This document shows positions 56,750 to 64,000 of a stretch of 64,000 nt of DNA, one piece after another; the first letter of the stretch is position 1; every line of letters starts with the position of its first letter. A program made the translations under genes and the position numbers. The notes beneath the pieces are model-generated. The model saw only the letters and a program-made list of their open reading frames with translations. It made no database searches and was not told the DNA's origin. The stretch covers positions 62,001-126,000 of the forward strand of contig NZ_BOOR01000025.1 of the NCBI RefSeq assembly GCF_016863335.1, given 5' to 3'. Source of the stretch: Planotetraspora thailandica. GTDB taxonomy: Bacteria > Actinomycetota > Actinomycetes > Streptosporangiales > Streptosporangiaceae.

Positions 56750-57922
56750 GTGGGGAGACAACGGTTTCGCTTCGCGGCGGCAGGTGTCTTCCTGACTTTC
56801 CTCTCCGGGGTGACCGCATGCGGCGCGAGGCAGGACGGCGCCGACGCTCCGATGGGGGCGGTGGGCACGGTCCGGGACGGTTTCAAGATCGGCCTGCTGC
56901 TTCCGGAGCGGGGGGCCGTGCGCTACGAGAACTACGATCGGCCCTTCATCACCGCCGCCATCGCCTCGCTGTGCCCTCGCTGCGAGGTCGTCTACGCCAA
57001 CGCCGACCGCGACCACGCGCGCCAGCAGCGGCAGATCGACGCGATGCTGCTCGACGGGGTCAAGGTCTTCATCCTCGACGCCGTCGACGTGCGGAAGATC
57101 GCCTCGTCGGTCGCCAAGGCGAAGATCCTCGGGGCCAAGGTCGTCGCCTATGATCGGCTGGCCCGCGGCCCGATCGACGCCTACACGTCGTACGACAACG
57201 TCGAGATCGGCAGGATGCAGGCGCGGGCGCTGCTCGATGCGCTCAAAGCGGGGGGCGACCTCCGGCGCGGGTCCATCGTGATGATCAACGCGTCGCCCGC
57301 CGACCCCGCCGCGGGCGACGTCAAGGCGGGCGCCCATGCCGTGCTGGACGGGCAGGTGACGATCGGCAGGGAGTACGACATCCCCACGAGGAACGCAGAG
57401 ATGGCCGCCGCGGCCGCCGCGCACGCGTTCGCCGTCCTCGGCGCGAACGAGGTCATCGGCGTCTATGTGGCCGACGACGGCATGGCGGCCGGGGTGGACG
57501 CGGCCATGCGCGAGGCACGCGTACGGCCGGGCCTGCCCCTGACCGGGCAGGACGCGGAGGTCGCGGCCCTGCGGCGGGTCGTGCTCGGCAGGCAGACGAT
57601 GACGGTCTACAAGCCGATCAAGCCGGAGGCGCGCAACGCGGCCCGCCTGGCCGTCGACGTCGGCACGGGCAAGGTCGTGTACGGCACGGCCATGGTGGAC
57701 AACGGGACCACGGTGTCGATTCCAGCTGTGATCATCCCGCCGGTCCTGGTCACGGGAGCCAACATCGCCCAGGCCCTCGTCAAGGACGGCCTGCTGACGC
57801 TCGCGCAGGCCGGGCTGGCGGCCGGGCCGGCCCGAGGCCCCATGGGACCGCGCCCGAGCCCGCAGCCGTCACCGCAGGCCGAACCGTCTCCTCCGCCGCC
57901 TGCCGGGGGCGTCACTCGCTGA
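56750..57922 (+). CDS. Sugar-type ABC substrate-binding lipoprotein (orphan)
   Basis: The 390-residue protein has a lipoprotein signal (hydrophobic FAAAGVFLTFLSGVTAC, Cys at about 24). A type I periplasmic-binding fold of the XylF/RbsB kind follows: FKIGLLLPERGAVRYENYDR, QQRQIDAMLLDGVKVFILDA, KVVAYDRLARGPIDAYTSYD and VYVADDGMAAGVDAAMREAR. A proline-rich tail ends it (PSPQPSPQAEPSPPPP). GTG 56750 follows GGGAGG. No permease or ATPase is adjacent, so it either serves a distant transporter or acts as a sensor partner. Confidence 0.87.
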   Translation: MGRQRFRFAAAGVFLTFLSGVTACGARQDGADAPMGAVGTVRDGFKIGLLLPERGAVRYENYDRPFITAAIASLCPRCEVVYANADRDHARQQRQIDAMLLDGVKVFILDAVDVRKIASSVAKAKILGAKVVAYDRLARGPIDAYTSYDNVEIGRMQARALLDALKAGGDLRRGSIVMINASPADPAAGDVKAGAHAVLDGQVTIGREYDIPTRNAEMAAAAAAHAFAVLGANEVIGVYVADDGMAAGVDAAMREARVRPGLPLTGQDAEVAALRRVVLGRQTMTVYKPIKPEARNAARLAVDVGTGKVVYGTAMVDNGTTVSIPAVIIPPVLVTGANIAQALVKDGLLTLAQAGLAAGPARGPMGPRPSPQPSPQAEPSPPPPAGGVTR

Positions 57923-57955
57923 CCGGGTGATCCGGTTCGCTCTTGGAGGGCCCGG

Positions 57956-58309
57956 GTGCGGCCGACGCAGGCGTTCCCAATCTTGGATTCCGTAGAGGAG
58001 CATGTGAGGCTCGAATGCATGGACGAAGTCGTCGGCCGGGAAGCGTTGCGGATCATGGAGGAGGTGTTGTGCGTAGTCCAGGCGGCGCCGCATGACACGT
58101 CCTGGACGGCCTATGAGAGCTGGGAGGCTGCTGTCGCAGACCTTCGCGACCACGTTGAGAGGCTTCGGCGGGATGATCTGACCAGGCTGTCCGACCTTCG
58201 ATTGCTGTTCGCTCCTACTGCAAGCTTGCAGGAGCTCGCCATAAGCAACGGGTGGACCGGACATTACATGTCGTTGGCGGAGCGATTCGACGGACTCTCC
58301 CTTGGCTGA
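57956..58309 (+). CDS. Hypothetical protein, 117 aa
   Basis: This small acidic helical protein starts at GTG 57956 with TTGGAGGG upstream. It reads FPILDSVEEHVRLECMDEVV, then SWTAYESWEAAVADLRDHVE and SNGWTGHYMSLAERFDG. No recognised domain. Codon use and a good ribosome-binding site support it as a real gene. It lies 33 bp after the sugar-binding lipoprotein but seems unrelated. Confidence 0.6.
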   Translation: MRPTQAFPILDSVEEHVRLECMDEVVGREALRIMEEVLCVVQAAPHDTSWTAYESWEAAVADLRDHVERLRRDDLTRLSDLRLLFAPTASLQELAISNGWTGHYMSLAERFDGLSLG

Positions 58310-58390
58310 TCGTGACCTGTGTCCCGCCTGATCAGGCACGGAGACCGGCTACCCCAGGCCGGCCTCCTCTCGCCTCGCCTGTCCCGCGGA

Positions 58391-58810
58391 TCACGTTTTG
58401 GGGATGCGCTCCAGAGCCACCAGGGGGATCTCGCGTGGAGCCGCGGACTTCTCGTGGTCGAGCAGGAACGGGTGCATCTCGGTGGCCGTCGCCCACAGCC
58501 GCTCCCGCTCCGCGCCCGCGGTCACCGTCGCGGTGGCGGTATAGACCTCCGGTCCGATCTCGACGGTGACCTTCGGCTCGGCGAGAAGGTTGTGCAGCCA
58601 CTGCGGGTGGGCGGGGGCGCCGGCAGCGGAGGCGAACACCACGAGCCGCTCGTCGTCCCGCATGAACATCAGCGGCGTGGTGTGAGGTTTGCCCGTACGG
58701 CGCCCGCGCGTGGTCAGAAGGAGCAGCGGCCGTCCCTCGAAAGGGCCGCCGCCCTCATGAGCCCGGAAATCGTCGATCGTCTTCCTGTTGATCTCACGGA
58801 TGTCGTCCAT
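58391..58810 (-). CDS. F420-dependent nitroreductase/DDN-family protein
   Basis: The 139-residue protein is of the deazaflavin-dependent reductase (DDN/FDOR-A) type: an N-terminal IREINRKTIDDFRAHEGGGP, then LLLLTTRGRRTGKPHTTPLM, SAAGAPAHPQWLHNLLAEPK and VTVEIGPEVYTATATV. These bind F420 and reduce quinones, nitroaromatics or enones in mycobacteria and other F420-producing actinomycetes. ATG 58810 begins at MDDIREIN; upstream frame is not conserved. Substrate unknown. Confidence 0.9.
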   Translation of the reverse strand: MDDIREINRKTIDDFRAHEGGGPFEGRPLLLLTTRGRRTGKPHTTPLMFMRDDERLVVFASAAGAPAHPQWLHNLLAEPKVTVEIGPEVYTATATVTAGAERERLWATATEMHPFLLDHEKSAAPREIPLVALERIPKT

Positions 58811-58859
58811 GGCGGCATACTGACCCGGATTCCTGCCGCCATGTGTCAGGTAGGGCCTG

Positions 58860-58915
58860 CTTTTACGCGTTCCCCACGGCTTATGCGTTCGACGCGGCTT
58901 ATGCGTTCCACACGG
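58860..58915. repeat. Short tandem repeat at the patatin stop codon
   Basis: Three units (20, 18 and 18 bp) of GCGTTCNNCNCGGCTTATGC-like sequence run across the end of the patatin gene. Each 18-bp unit on the minus strand contains AACGCATAA, so the terminal Asn-Ala-stop codons are triplicated in series. Confidence 0.7.
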
Positions 58916-59726
58916 CGCCGACGGACTCGGCGAGCACGTCGGCCTGGGCCCGGCCCGCCTTGAACGCAGGACCCCAGAGGGCGGGGTCGAGGACGTTGCC
59001 GCCGAACACGGCCAGGGTCGCCTCGTCCGGTTGGACCACGAGCGTTCTGGCGGCGCCGACGGCGAGCAGTTCGGCTTCCAGCTTCGCACGGGGGGACATG
59101 GCGCCCAGCGGCTCCAGCACTACGACGACGCCGGCTCCTGACGCCAGGTCGGCGTTGGTGGGGGAACGCACACCGCCGTCGACGTAGTGCTCTCCCGCGA
59201 TCTCGACGGGCGGGTAGACCATCGGGACCGCGCAGCTGGACGCGACGGCGAGCACCAGCGGGACGCCGGAGTCCCTGTCCCAGACGACGAACTCGCCGGT
59301 CGAGGCGTTCACGGTGGTGATCAGGAGCTCGCGGCCAGGCCACTCCTTGACCGGAAGCCGGTCGCCGATCCTCTCGATCCGGGCCGTCGCGGGTCCGGTG
59401 GGCGCCGCGAGGGCCATCTGGCCGACCCTGCGCCGCGCCTCCTGCGGGTCCAGGCTCGGGTTGAACAGGATGGCGAACGCCGCCATCACGGCCTCGGACT
59501 CCACCGTCGGCGCGGGCCCCGAGTCGACGGCCACCTGATGGGTGACGGCGGCCTCCAGGTCGGCGCCGGTCGCGATGAGCGTGCCCGTGACCGAGCCCGC
59601 GGAGGTTCCGATGATCCTGTCGGCGGTGCCGAGGTCCACCTCACGCTCACGCAGGCCGGCGACGACCCCTGCCTCCCAGGCGATTCCGGCGACGCCTCCG
59701 CCGCCGAGCACCAGTGCACTTGTCAT
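58899..59726 (-). CDS. Patatin-like phospholipase
   Basis: The 275-residue alpha/beta hydrolase of the patatin family has a Ser-Asp dyad: oxyanion-hole GGGGVAG (8-14), nucleophile GTSAG (40-44) and DGG (near 210, in YVDGGVRSPTNADLA). These enzymes cleave acyl chains from phospholipids or other lipids. It has no signal peptide or membrane helix, so it is cytoplasmic or peripheral. The stop codon lies inside a small tandem repeat. It is a lone gene, 84 bp upstream of the DDN-like reductase start on the same strand. Confidence 0.9.
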   Translation of the reverse strand: MTSALVLGGGGVAGIAWEAGVVAGLREREVDLGTADRIIGTSAGSVTGTLIATGADLEAAVTHQVAVDSGPAPTVESEAVMAAFAILFNPSLDPQEARRRVGQMALAAPTGPATARIERIGDRLPVKEWPGRELLITTVNASTGEFVVWDRDSGVPLVLAVASSCAVPMVYPPVEIAGEHYVDGGVRSPTNADLASGAGVVVVLEPLGAMSPRAKLEAELLAVGAARTLVVQPDEATLAVFGGNVLDPALWGPAFKAGRAQADVLAESVGAVWNA

Positions 59727-60382
59727 AGCCCGATTATGTGTGCCGAGATCACCGTGAAAAGGGTGATCAACCTGTGAGTTCCGTGATGGCGGCCGTGAAC
59801 GGCTCGGTGTGCAGATCGACGTCTTCGGTGGTCGTCGACGGGGACATCAAGGCCATGTTGTGGAACGGCGGCCCCGACCCTTGGGTGATCATGCAGAAGC
59901 TCGGGGAGTGCCCGGCCGACGTGGGCCAACCCACGCCGTGATCATGCAGAAGTTCGGTCATGTGGCCCTGGCCTGCGCCGACTCCCGTCGTGATCATGCA
60001 GAAGTTCGCTTCCGGCCCGGCTGACCTGCGCGTTTCATTTTCGTGATCACGCAATCGGGTCGTACGGCACGCTGCCACGGCCTGGAAGCCTCTGCATGAT
60101 CACGGTTGTCGTTCGCCCATGTCAGATTTGACCTGGGCGAACTTCTGCATGATCACGTACAGCGTCTGCCCAGGTGGAACGCGCACTCCTCGAACTTCTG
60201 CATGATCACGGTGAGGAAAGGGGCAGGTGGCGAAACACATCGCCGAACTTCTGCATGATCACGGCGAGGGTTGGCCCACGTCGGCCCGGTACTTCCCGAG
60301 CTTCTGCATGATCACCACCAGGAGGGATCACGCGCGGAAGAAGTGGGGTCATTATCCTTTGTGTACATAGGGGGTGAGCCGT
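59727..60382. other. Intergenic region dominated by repeat array B
   Basis: No gene is supported. Apart from the leading and trailing about 100 bp, the region is the 53-bp periodic inverted array at 59884-60316. Short frames here simply translate the repeat core (VIMQKF) and are not genes. Confidence 0.8.
59884..60316. repeat. 53-bp periodic repeat array B, an inverted repeat
   Basis: Plus-strand cores start at 59884, 59937, 59989 and (degenerate) 60042. Minus-strand cores start at 60085 (degenerate), 60138, 60191, 60244 and 60297. Spacing is 53 bp within each arm (52 bp once). The arms are mirror images about 60100: core pairs 59884/60297, 59937/60244, 59989/60191 and 60042/60138 all share this centre. 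The outermost intervals match too: 59904-59936 and the complement of 60264-60296 are identical at 29 of 33 bases. Confidence 0.92.
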
Positions 60383-60817
60383 ATGGCGACGGCCGACGAG
60401 CACGTTGACGCGGGGAAAAGCGCTCTACGAGGAGAGATGGGCTTTCTCGATCGCATCCGGTCAACCCCGGCGGGGCGGCTGACCCTGAAGATCGTGGTAG
60501 GCGTGATCGGCGCAGCCATGATCGTCGCCGGACTGATCATGGTGCCCTTCCCCGGCCCCGGCTGGCTGGTGGTCTTCGCCGGCCTGGCCGTGCTCGCGAC
60601 CGAGTTCGCGTGGGCGTCGAAGCTCCTGGCGGTGGTCAAGGAGAAGGTCCTGGCGGCCACCGACTGGCTCAAACGGCAGAACTGGTTCGTCCGCATCCTG
60701 TCGGCCACGCTGACCCTGATCATCGCGGCCGCCATCGTCTGGGCGACGCTGAAGTTCACCGTCGGCCTCGACCTGATCGAGCAGGGTCGCGCGCTGGTCA
60801 CCAGGCCGGGCGTGTAG
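60383..60817 (+). CDS. TIGR02611-family membrane protein
   Basis: The 144-residue actinobacterial protein has two closely spaced N-terminal membrane helices (about 40-60 and 63-80) with the family signature PFPGPGWLVVFAGLAVLATE. A third helix near the C-terminus follows (FVRILSATLTLIIAAAIVWA). ATG 60383 follows GGGGG by about 9 bp; a GTG 9 nt earlier is possible. Function is not established in any species I know of. It lies immediately right of repeat array B. Confidence 0.85.
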   Translation: MATADEHVDAGKSALRGEMGFLDRIRSTPAGRLTLKIVVGVIGAAMIVAGLIMVPFPGPGWLVVFAGLAVLATEFAWASKLLAVVKEKVLAATDWLKRQNWFVRILSATLTLIIAAAIVWATLKFTVGLDLIEQGRALVTRPGV

Positions 60818-60826
60818 GAGCCCGGC

Positions 60827-62005
60827 TCAGCCGGCCGCGAGGGCCAGGCGCCGTACGGCCAGCTCGGTGAAGAGTCCGGCGCCGTCCGACAACACGGCAT
60901 CGTCGAACATCGCCTCGGGGGAGTGGTTGGCGGCGGCCTGCGACGGGTCGCGCTCGGGCGGGCACGCCCCCACGAGCAGGAACGCCCCCGGCACCTCCTG
61001 CAGGACGTACGAGAAGTCCTCCGAGCCTGGCGTCGCGTGCGGCAATGGGAAGAAGCTTCCCTGGCCGAGGGTCTCCTGCACCGTCTGCGCGGCGAAGTCG
61101 GCCTCGGTCTGGTCGTTGACCGTCACCGGATAGCCGATGCCGAACTCGCAGGTCACCGTCAGCCCGTGGGCTTCGCCGATGCCTCGCGCGAGCCGTACGA
61201 GGCTGTCCCTGATGCGGTCGCGGGACGCGGCGGAGAAGGTGCGGACCGTCGTCTCGAACCTGGCCTCGTCGGGGATGACGTTGTCGGCCGTGCCGGCGTG
61301 GAAGCTGCCCACCGTGACCACCACCGGGTCGAACACGTCGAATGCGCGGGTCACGTGGGTCTGCATCGCGGTCACGATCTCACACGCGGCCGGGATGGGG
61401 TCGAGTGCGCCGTGAGGGCTGGACCCGTGGCCGCCGCGTCCGCGCACGGTGACCGACAACGTGTCGGCCGCCGCCATGACGGGCCCGCCCTTGGTGAGCA
61501 CCAGCCCGTGCGGGATCGTCATGGAGAAGACGTGCATCGCGTAGGCCGCGATCGGCCGGGAGCCGGACGCCTCGAGCACGCCCTCCTCAATCATGATCTT
61601 GGCGCCTTCCTGCCCCTCCTCGCCGGGCTGGAACATGAAGACCACGTCTCCGGCGAGGTCGTCGCGCCTGGCCGCGAGCAGGTCGGCGGCGCCGGCCAGC
61701 ATCGTCATGTGCATGTCGTGGCCGCAGGCGTGCATCCGCCCGTCGATCACCGACCGGTACGGAACGTCGGCGGTCTCGTGCACGGGCAAGGCGTCCATGT
61801 CGGCCCGGAGCAGCACCGTCGGCCCGGGCCGTCCGCCTCGCAACACGGCGGTGATCGACGACAGCCGCTCTCCGGTGGTGATCTCCAAGGGAAGGCCGTC
61901 GAGAGCGGCCAGCACCTTCTCCTGCGTGAACGGGAGGTGGAGTCCGAGCTCGGGCTCGCGGTGTAAGGCATGACGGAGCTGGACCAGTTCATCCTGGAGA
62001 GTCAT
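60827..62005 (-). CDS. M20-family amidohydrolase/peptidase
   Basis: The 392-residue metal-dependent amidohydrolase (M20D) has GPTVLLRADMDALPV with a metal-bridging Asp near residue 65, HACGHDMHMTMLAG with the metal-binding His, VVFMFQPGEEGQEGAK with catalytic Glu-Glu, AYAMHVF, and PGSEDFSYVLQEVPGAF near the C-terminus. A dimerisation domain is inserted between. Relatives hydrolyse N-acyl amino acids, hippurate or IAA conjugates. ATG 62005 has AAGGA upstream; an earlier in-frame ATG adds 14 atypical residues. Confidence 0.93.
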   Translation of the reverse strand: MTLQDELVQLRHALHREPELGLHLPFTQEKVLAALDGLPLEITTGERLSSITAVLRGGRPGPTVLLRADMDALPVHETADVPYRSVIDGRMHACGHDMHMTMLAGAADLLAARRDDLAGDVVFMFQPGEEGQEGAKIMIEEGVLEASGSRPIAAYAMHVFSMTIPHGLVLTKGGPVMAAADTLSVTVRGRGGHGSSPHGALDPIPAACEIVTAMQTHVTRAFDVFDPVVVTVGSFHAGTADNVIPDEARFETTVRTFSAASRDRIRDSLVRLARGIGEAHGLTVTCEFGIGYPVTVNDQTEADFAAQTVQETLGQGSFFPLPHATPGSEDFSYVLQEVPGAFLLVGACPPERDPSQAAANHSPEAMFDDAVLSDGAGLFTELAVRRLALAAG

Positions 62006-62148
62006 CGCACATCCTTGTCGAGGGCGGGGGGCCTGCCGCATCGTCACCCTAGTGCGCCGTGAATCACCGGGAAATCACACATGGCCGGACGGCGAAGGGT
62101 GATGAAACCCCCCTCGCCCGCCGGCCGTGTGCATGCCGCGCCCGGGCG

Positions 62149-64000
62149 TCAGGCGACGCCCTGCAGCCGTGTGATCGGCCGCCGCGACAGCCGGAACGGC
62201 CGCGGCCGCTCCGGACTCCGCGGAGGTTCGAGCACGAGCTTTTCCGCCGTGTCCGGGACCAGGCGCAGGTCATGGGTGATCAGGATGGTCGTGCGCCCGG
62301 CCATCAGCCGGCGCAGCGGCTCCATGATCCGCTGCGCGGTCGGCTCGTCGAGCCCGGTCAGGGGTTCGTCGAGAACCAGCACGGGAGTGTCGCGCAGGAT
62401 CGCCCGCGCGATGGCGATCCGCTGCCGCTGCCCGCCCGACAGCAGCCGCCCGCGCTGGCCGACGGGCGTGTCGTACCCCTGCGGCAGCGCCCGGATGAAG
62501 TCGTGCGCTCCGGCCTCCACCGCTGCCCTGACGATGTCCGCCCGGTCCGCCCGGTCCGCCCGGTCCGCACCCGGCCTGCCGTAGGCGATGTTGTCGCCCA
62601 CGGTGCCCGAGAACAGGAGGTTCTCCTGCTGCAGCAGCGTGACGTGCTCGCGCAGCGTGTGGAACGGCATCTCGCCGATGTCGACGCCGTCGAGCAGGAT
62701 GCGGCCGCCTGTGGGGTCGTAGAAGCGCAGCAGCAGCTTGGCCACCGTCGACTTGCCTACGCCGCTCGGCCCGGTGCACACGATGAGCTCGCCCGGCGAC
62801 GCGGTGAACGACAGCCCGCTCAGCGTCGGCCGGCTCCTGTTCGGATAGGTGAAGTCGACGTCGCGGAACTCGACGAGACCCCGGCCGGGCGACGCGAGGC
62901 CGGACGACGGAGCGCTCGCCACCGGTACGGCCGCGCCCGGCCGTTCGGCGACGGCGGGCGGGGTGTCGAGCACCTCGATGATGCGGTCGGACCCGGCGGC
63001 GGCCTCCGACACCGTGAGCGCGGTCTCCCCGAGCCCCCGCACGGTCGGATACAGGTAGGCCAGGTAGGCGGCGAAGGCCAGCAGCCCGCCCAGCGTGAGC
63101 CGTCCTGACGCGATCTCCCACGCGCCGACCCCGATGATGGTGAGCAGGCAGCCCGTCTCCACCACCTGTACGGCCGGGCCGTACAGGGCCGACAGCCGCG
63201 CCTGTGCGAGATTGGCGAGCAGCCAGCCGCGCCCGGCGGCGTGCAGCCGCTCGGACTCGGTCTCCTGCCTGTTGTGCGCCTGGACCAGCGCCTGGTTGGA
63301 CAACGCCTCCTCGATGGCGCTGTTCATCACGCCGTTGTTGAGGCGCTCACGCGCGGCCGCCTTCCTGAAGCGCCCGGTGAAGCCCTTGGACACGAGCACG
63401 AACGCGGGGATCAGTGCGAACGTCACCAGCGCGAGGTCCCAGCGCAGGAACACCGCGGCCGTGGCGAAGAAGACCACGCTGATCAGGGCCGTGATCAGCC
63501 GGATGAGACCGGAGACCACCAGTTCCTCGATGGCCTCGATGTCGTCGGTGAGCCTGGCCATGATGTCGCCGAGCCGCCGGTTGTCGAAGAAGTCGGGCGT
63601 CAGTGTCTGCAAGTGGTCGAAGACGCCGTCGCGCAGGCGCAGCAGGAAGCGCTCGCCGCCGACCGCGGCGGCGTATGCGCTCGCGAACGACGCCCCGGCG
63701 GCCACGGCGGCGAGGGCGATCCAGGCCGCCGCGGGTCTCCAGAACGCGCCGAGATCCCCGCTGCCGAGGACCTCGTCGGTGATGCGCCCGAACAGGCTGA
63801 TGGCCACGACCTCGCAGGCCGTGGCAACGATGGCGGCGACCACGCCGACGACGAAGAACCGGCGCAGGCCCCGGGTGTAAGGCCAGAAGCGCCGCAGGCT
63901 CTTGCGGATCGGGGCGAGCGGGGCGACGTCCGCGGCATCGGACCCCGCGCGACCCGGCGGGAATGGGGGGAGCCGGCGGGTGACCCGCCGGCTCCCTTCT
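62149..64000 (-). CDS. ABC exporter, fused permease/ATPase (5' end beyond window)
   Basis: This half-size exporter has six N-terminal membrane helices (for example VVAAIVATACEVVAISLFGR and LITALISVVFFATAAVFLRW). The ATPase domain has Walker A GPSGVGKST, signature LSGGQRQRIAIARA, Walker B VLVLDEPLTGLD and H-loop ITHDL. The first in-window start is GTG 63843. The frame, however, stays open to the edge with family-like text (PIRKSLRRFWPYTRGLRRFF) and no start codon, so the gene is probably truncated here. A nine-base tandem repeat encodes repeated Arg-Ala-Asp residues in the ATPase (about 62535-62572). It is likely a homo- or heterodimeric drug or lipid exporter. Confidence 0.88.
   Translation of the reverse strand, partial: EGSRRVTRRLPPFPPGRAGSDAADVAPLAPIRKSLRRFWPYTRGLRRFFVVGVVAAIVATACEVVAISLFGRITDEVLGSGDLGAFWRPAAAWIALAAVAAGASFASAYAAAVGGERFLLRLRDGVFDHLQTLTPDFFDNRRLGDIMARLTDDIEAIEELVVSGLIRLITALISVVFFATAAVFLRWDLALVTFALIPAFVLVSKGFTGRFRKAAARERLNNGVMNSAIEEALSNQALVQAHNRQETESERLHAAGRGWLLANLAQARLSALYGPAVQVVETGCLLTIIGVGAWEIASGRLTLGGLLAFAAYLAYLYPTVRGLGETALTVSEAAAGSDRIIEVLDTPPAVAERPGAAVPVASAPSSGLASPGRGLVEFRDVDFTYPNRSRPTLSGLSFTASPGELIVCTGPSGVGKSTVAKLLLRFYDPTGGRILLDGVDIGEMPFHTLREHVTLLQQENLLFSGTVGDNIAYGRPGADRADRADRADIVRAAVEAGAHDFIRALPQGYDTPVGQRGRLLSGGQRQRIAIARAILRDTPVLVLDEPLTGLDEPTAQRIMEPLRRLMAGRTTILITHDLRLVPDTAEKLVLEPPRSPERPRPFRLSRRPITRLQGVA
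63967..63997. other. Perfect GC-rich hairpin at the window edge
   Basis: GGGAGCCGGCGGGT and ACCCGCCGGCTCCC form a 14-bp perfect stem with a one-base centre. It resembles an intergenic terminator, which would argue that the ABC gene starts to its left, yet no start codon exists between the hairpin and GTG 63843. Confidence 0.5.

Noticed and set aside
59884-60316. Array B as a conventional CRISPR array
   Set aside because: The conserved core is only 20 bp, copies occur on both strands, intervals on opposite arms are similar to each other, and no cas genes are within the window.

Overview
The window looks like chromosomal DNA of a high-GC filamentous actinomycete. C/G-ending codons dominate, and it carries a geosmin synthase, MmpL-type exporter, F420-type reductase, actinobacterial TIGR02611 protein and form I (CoxL-type) CO dehydrogenase. 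Streptosporangiales is my best guess, from overall feel only. Most genes sit in short, tightly overlapping operons.

Layout. 1-1222: 5' part of an aldehyde dehydrogenase with its IclR regulator. 1468-1638: a strictly 53-bp periodic repeat array. 1679-4799: an alpha-solenoid protein, an AAA/ABC-like ATPase and an unknown protein. 4939-12360: a complete aerobic CO dehydrogenase operon (coxM-S-L, XdhC/CoxF-type with YHS domain, coxD, coxG, coxE), flanked by LysR and IclR regulators. 14669-21896: the centrepiece, a co-directional module of polyprenyl diphosphate synthase, IspH, family 2B encapsulin shell 1, two-domain geosmin synthase and shell 2. It reads as a nanocompartment for geosmin synthesis with its own precursor enzymes. 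The two shell genes share a 308-bp block with one mismatch and foreign-looking codon usage, and the cyclase carries a glycine-rich motif twice that may be its shell-docking signal.

21952-28029: TrmH-type methyltransferase, an HSP90-family chaperone translationally coupled to a very large helical-repeat protein, and an MmyB-type regulator. 28030-39753: housekeeping and accessory genes, including a dual-specificity phosphatase, a beta-hydroxyacid dehydrogenase, a nickel/cobalt permease behind a Nur-box-like site, acetyltransferases, a quinone-oxidoreductase operon, an asparagine-synthetase-like protein and a regulator/small membrane protein/MMPL exporter operon. 39984-49423: an orphan PAS histidine kinase next to an IS3 remnant, then an ABC exporter with two tandem secreted beta-propeller/phosphoesterase paralogues made by a local duplication.

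49.4-56.4 kb is a decayed mobile-element landing zone next to a tRNA-Met gene: two integrase fragments, an IS256 remnant, a frameshifted ArsR-type regulator beside its oxidoreductase, a pentapeptide-repeat protein and a class A beta-lactamase. From 56.7 kb to the end: an orphan sugar-binding lipoprotein, a DDN-like reductase, a patatin, a second 53-bp repeat array built as a roughly 430-bp inverted repeat, a TIGR02611 membrane protein, an M20 amidohydrolase and an ABC exporter truncated by the window edge.
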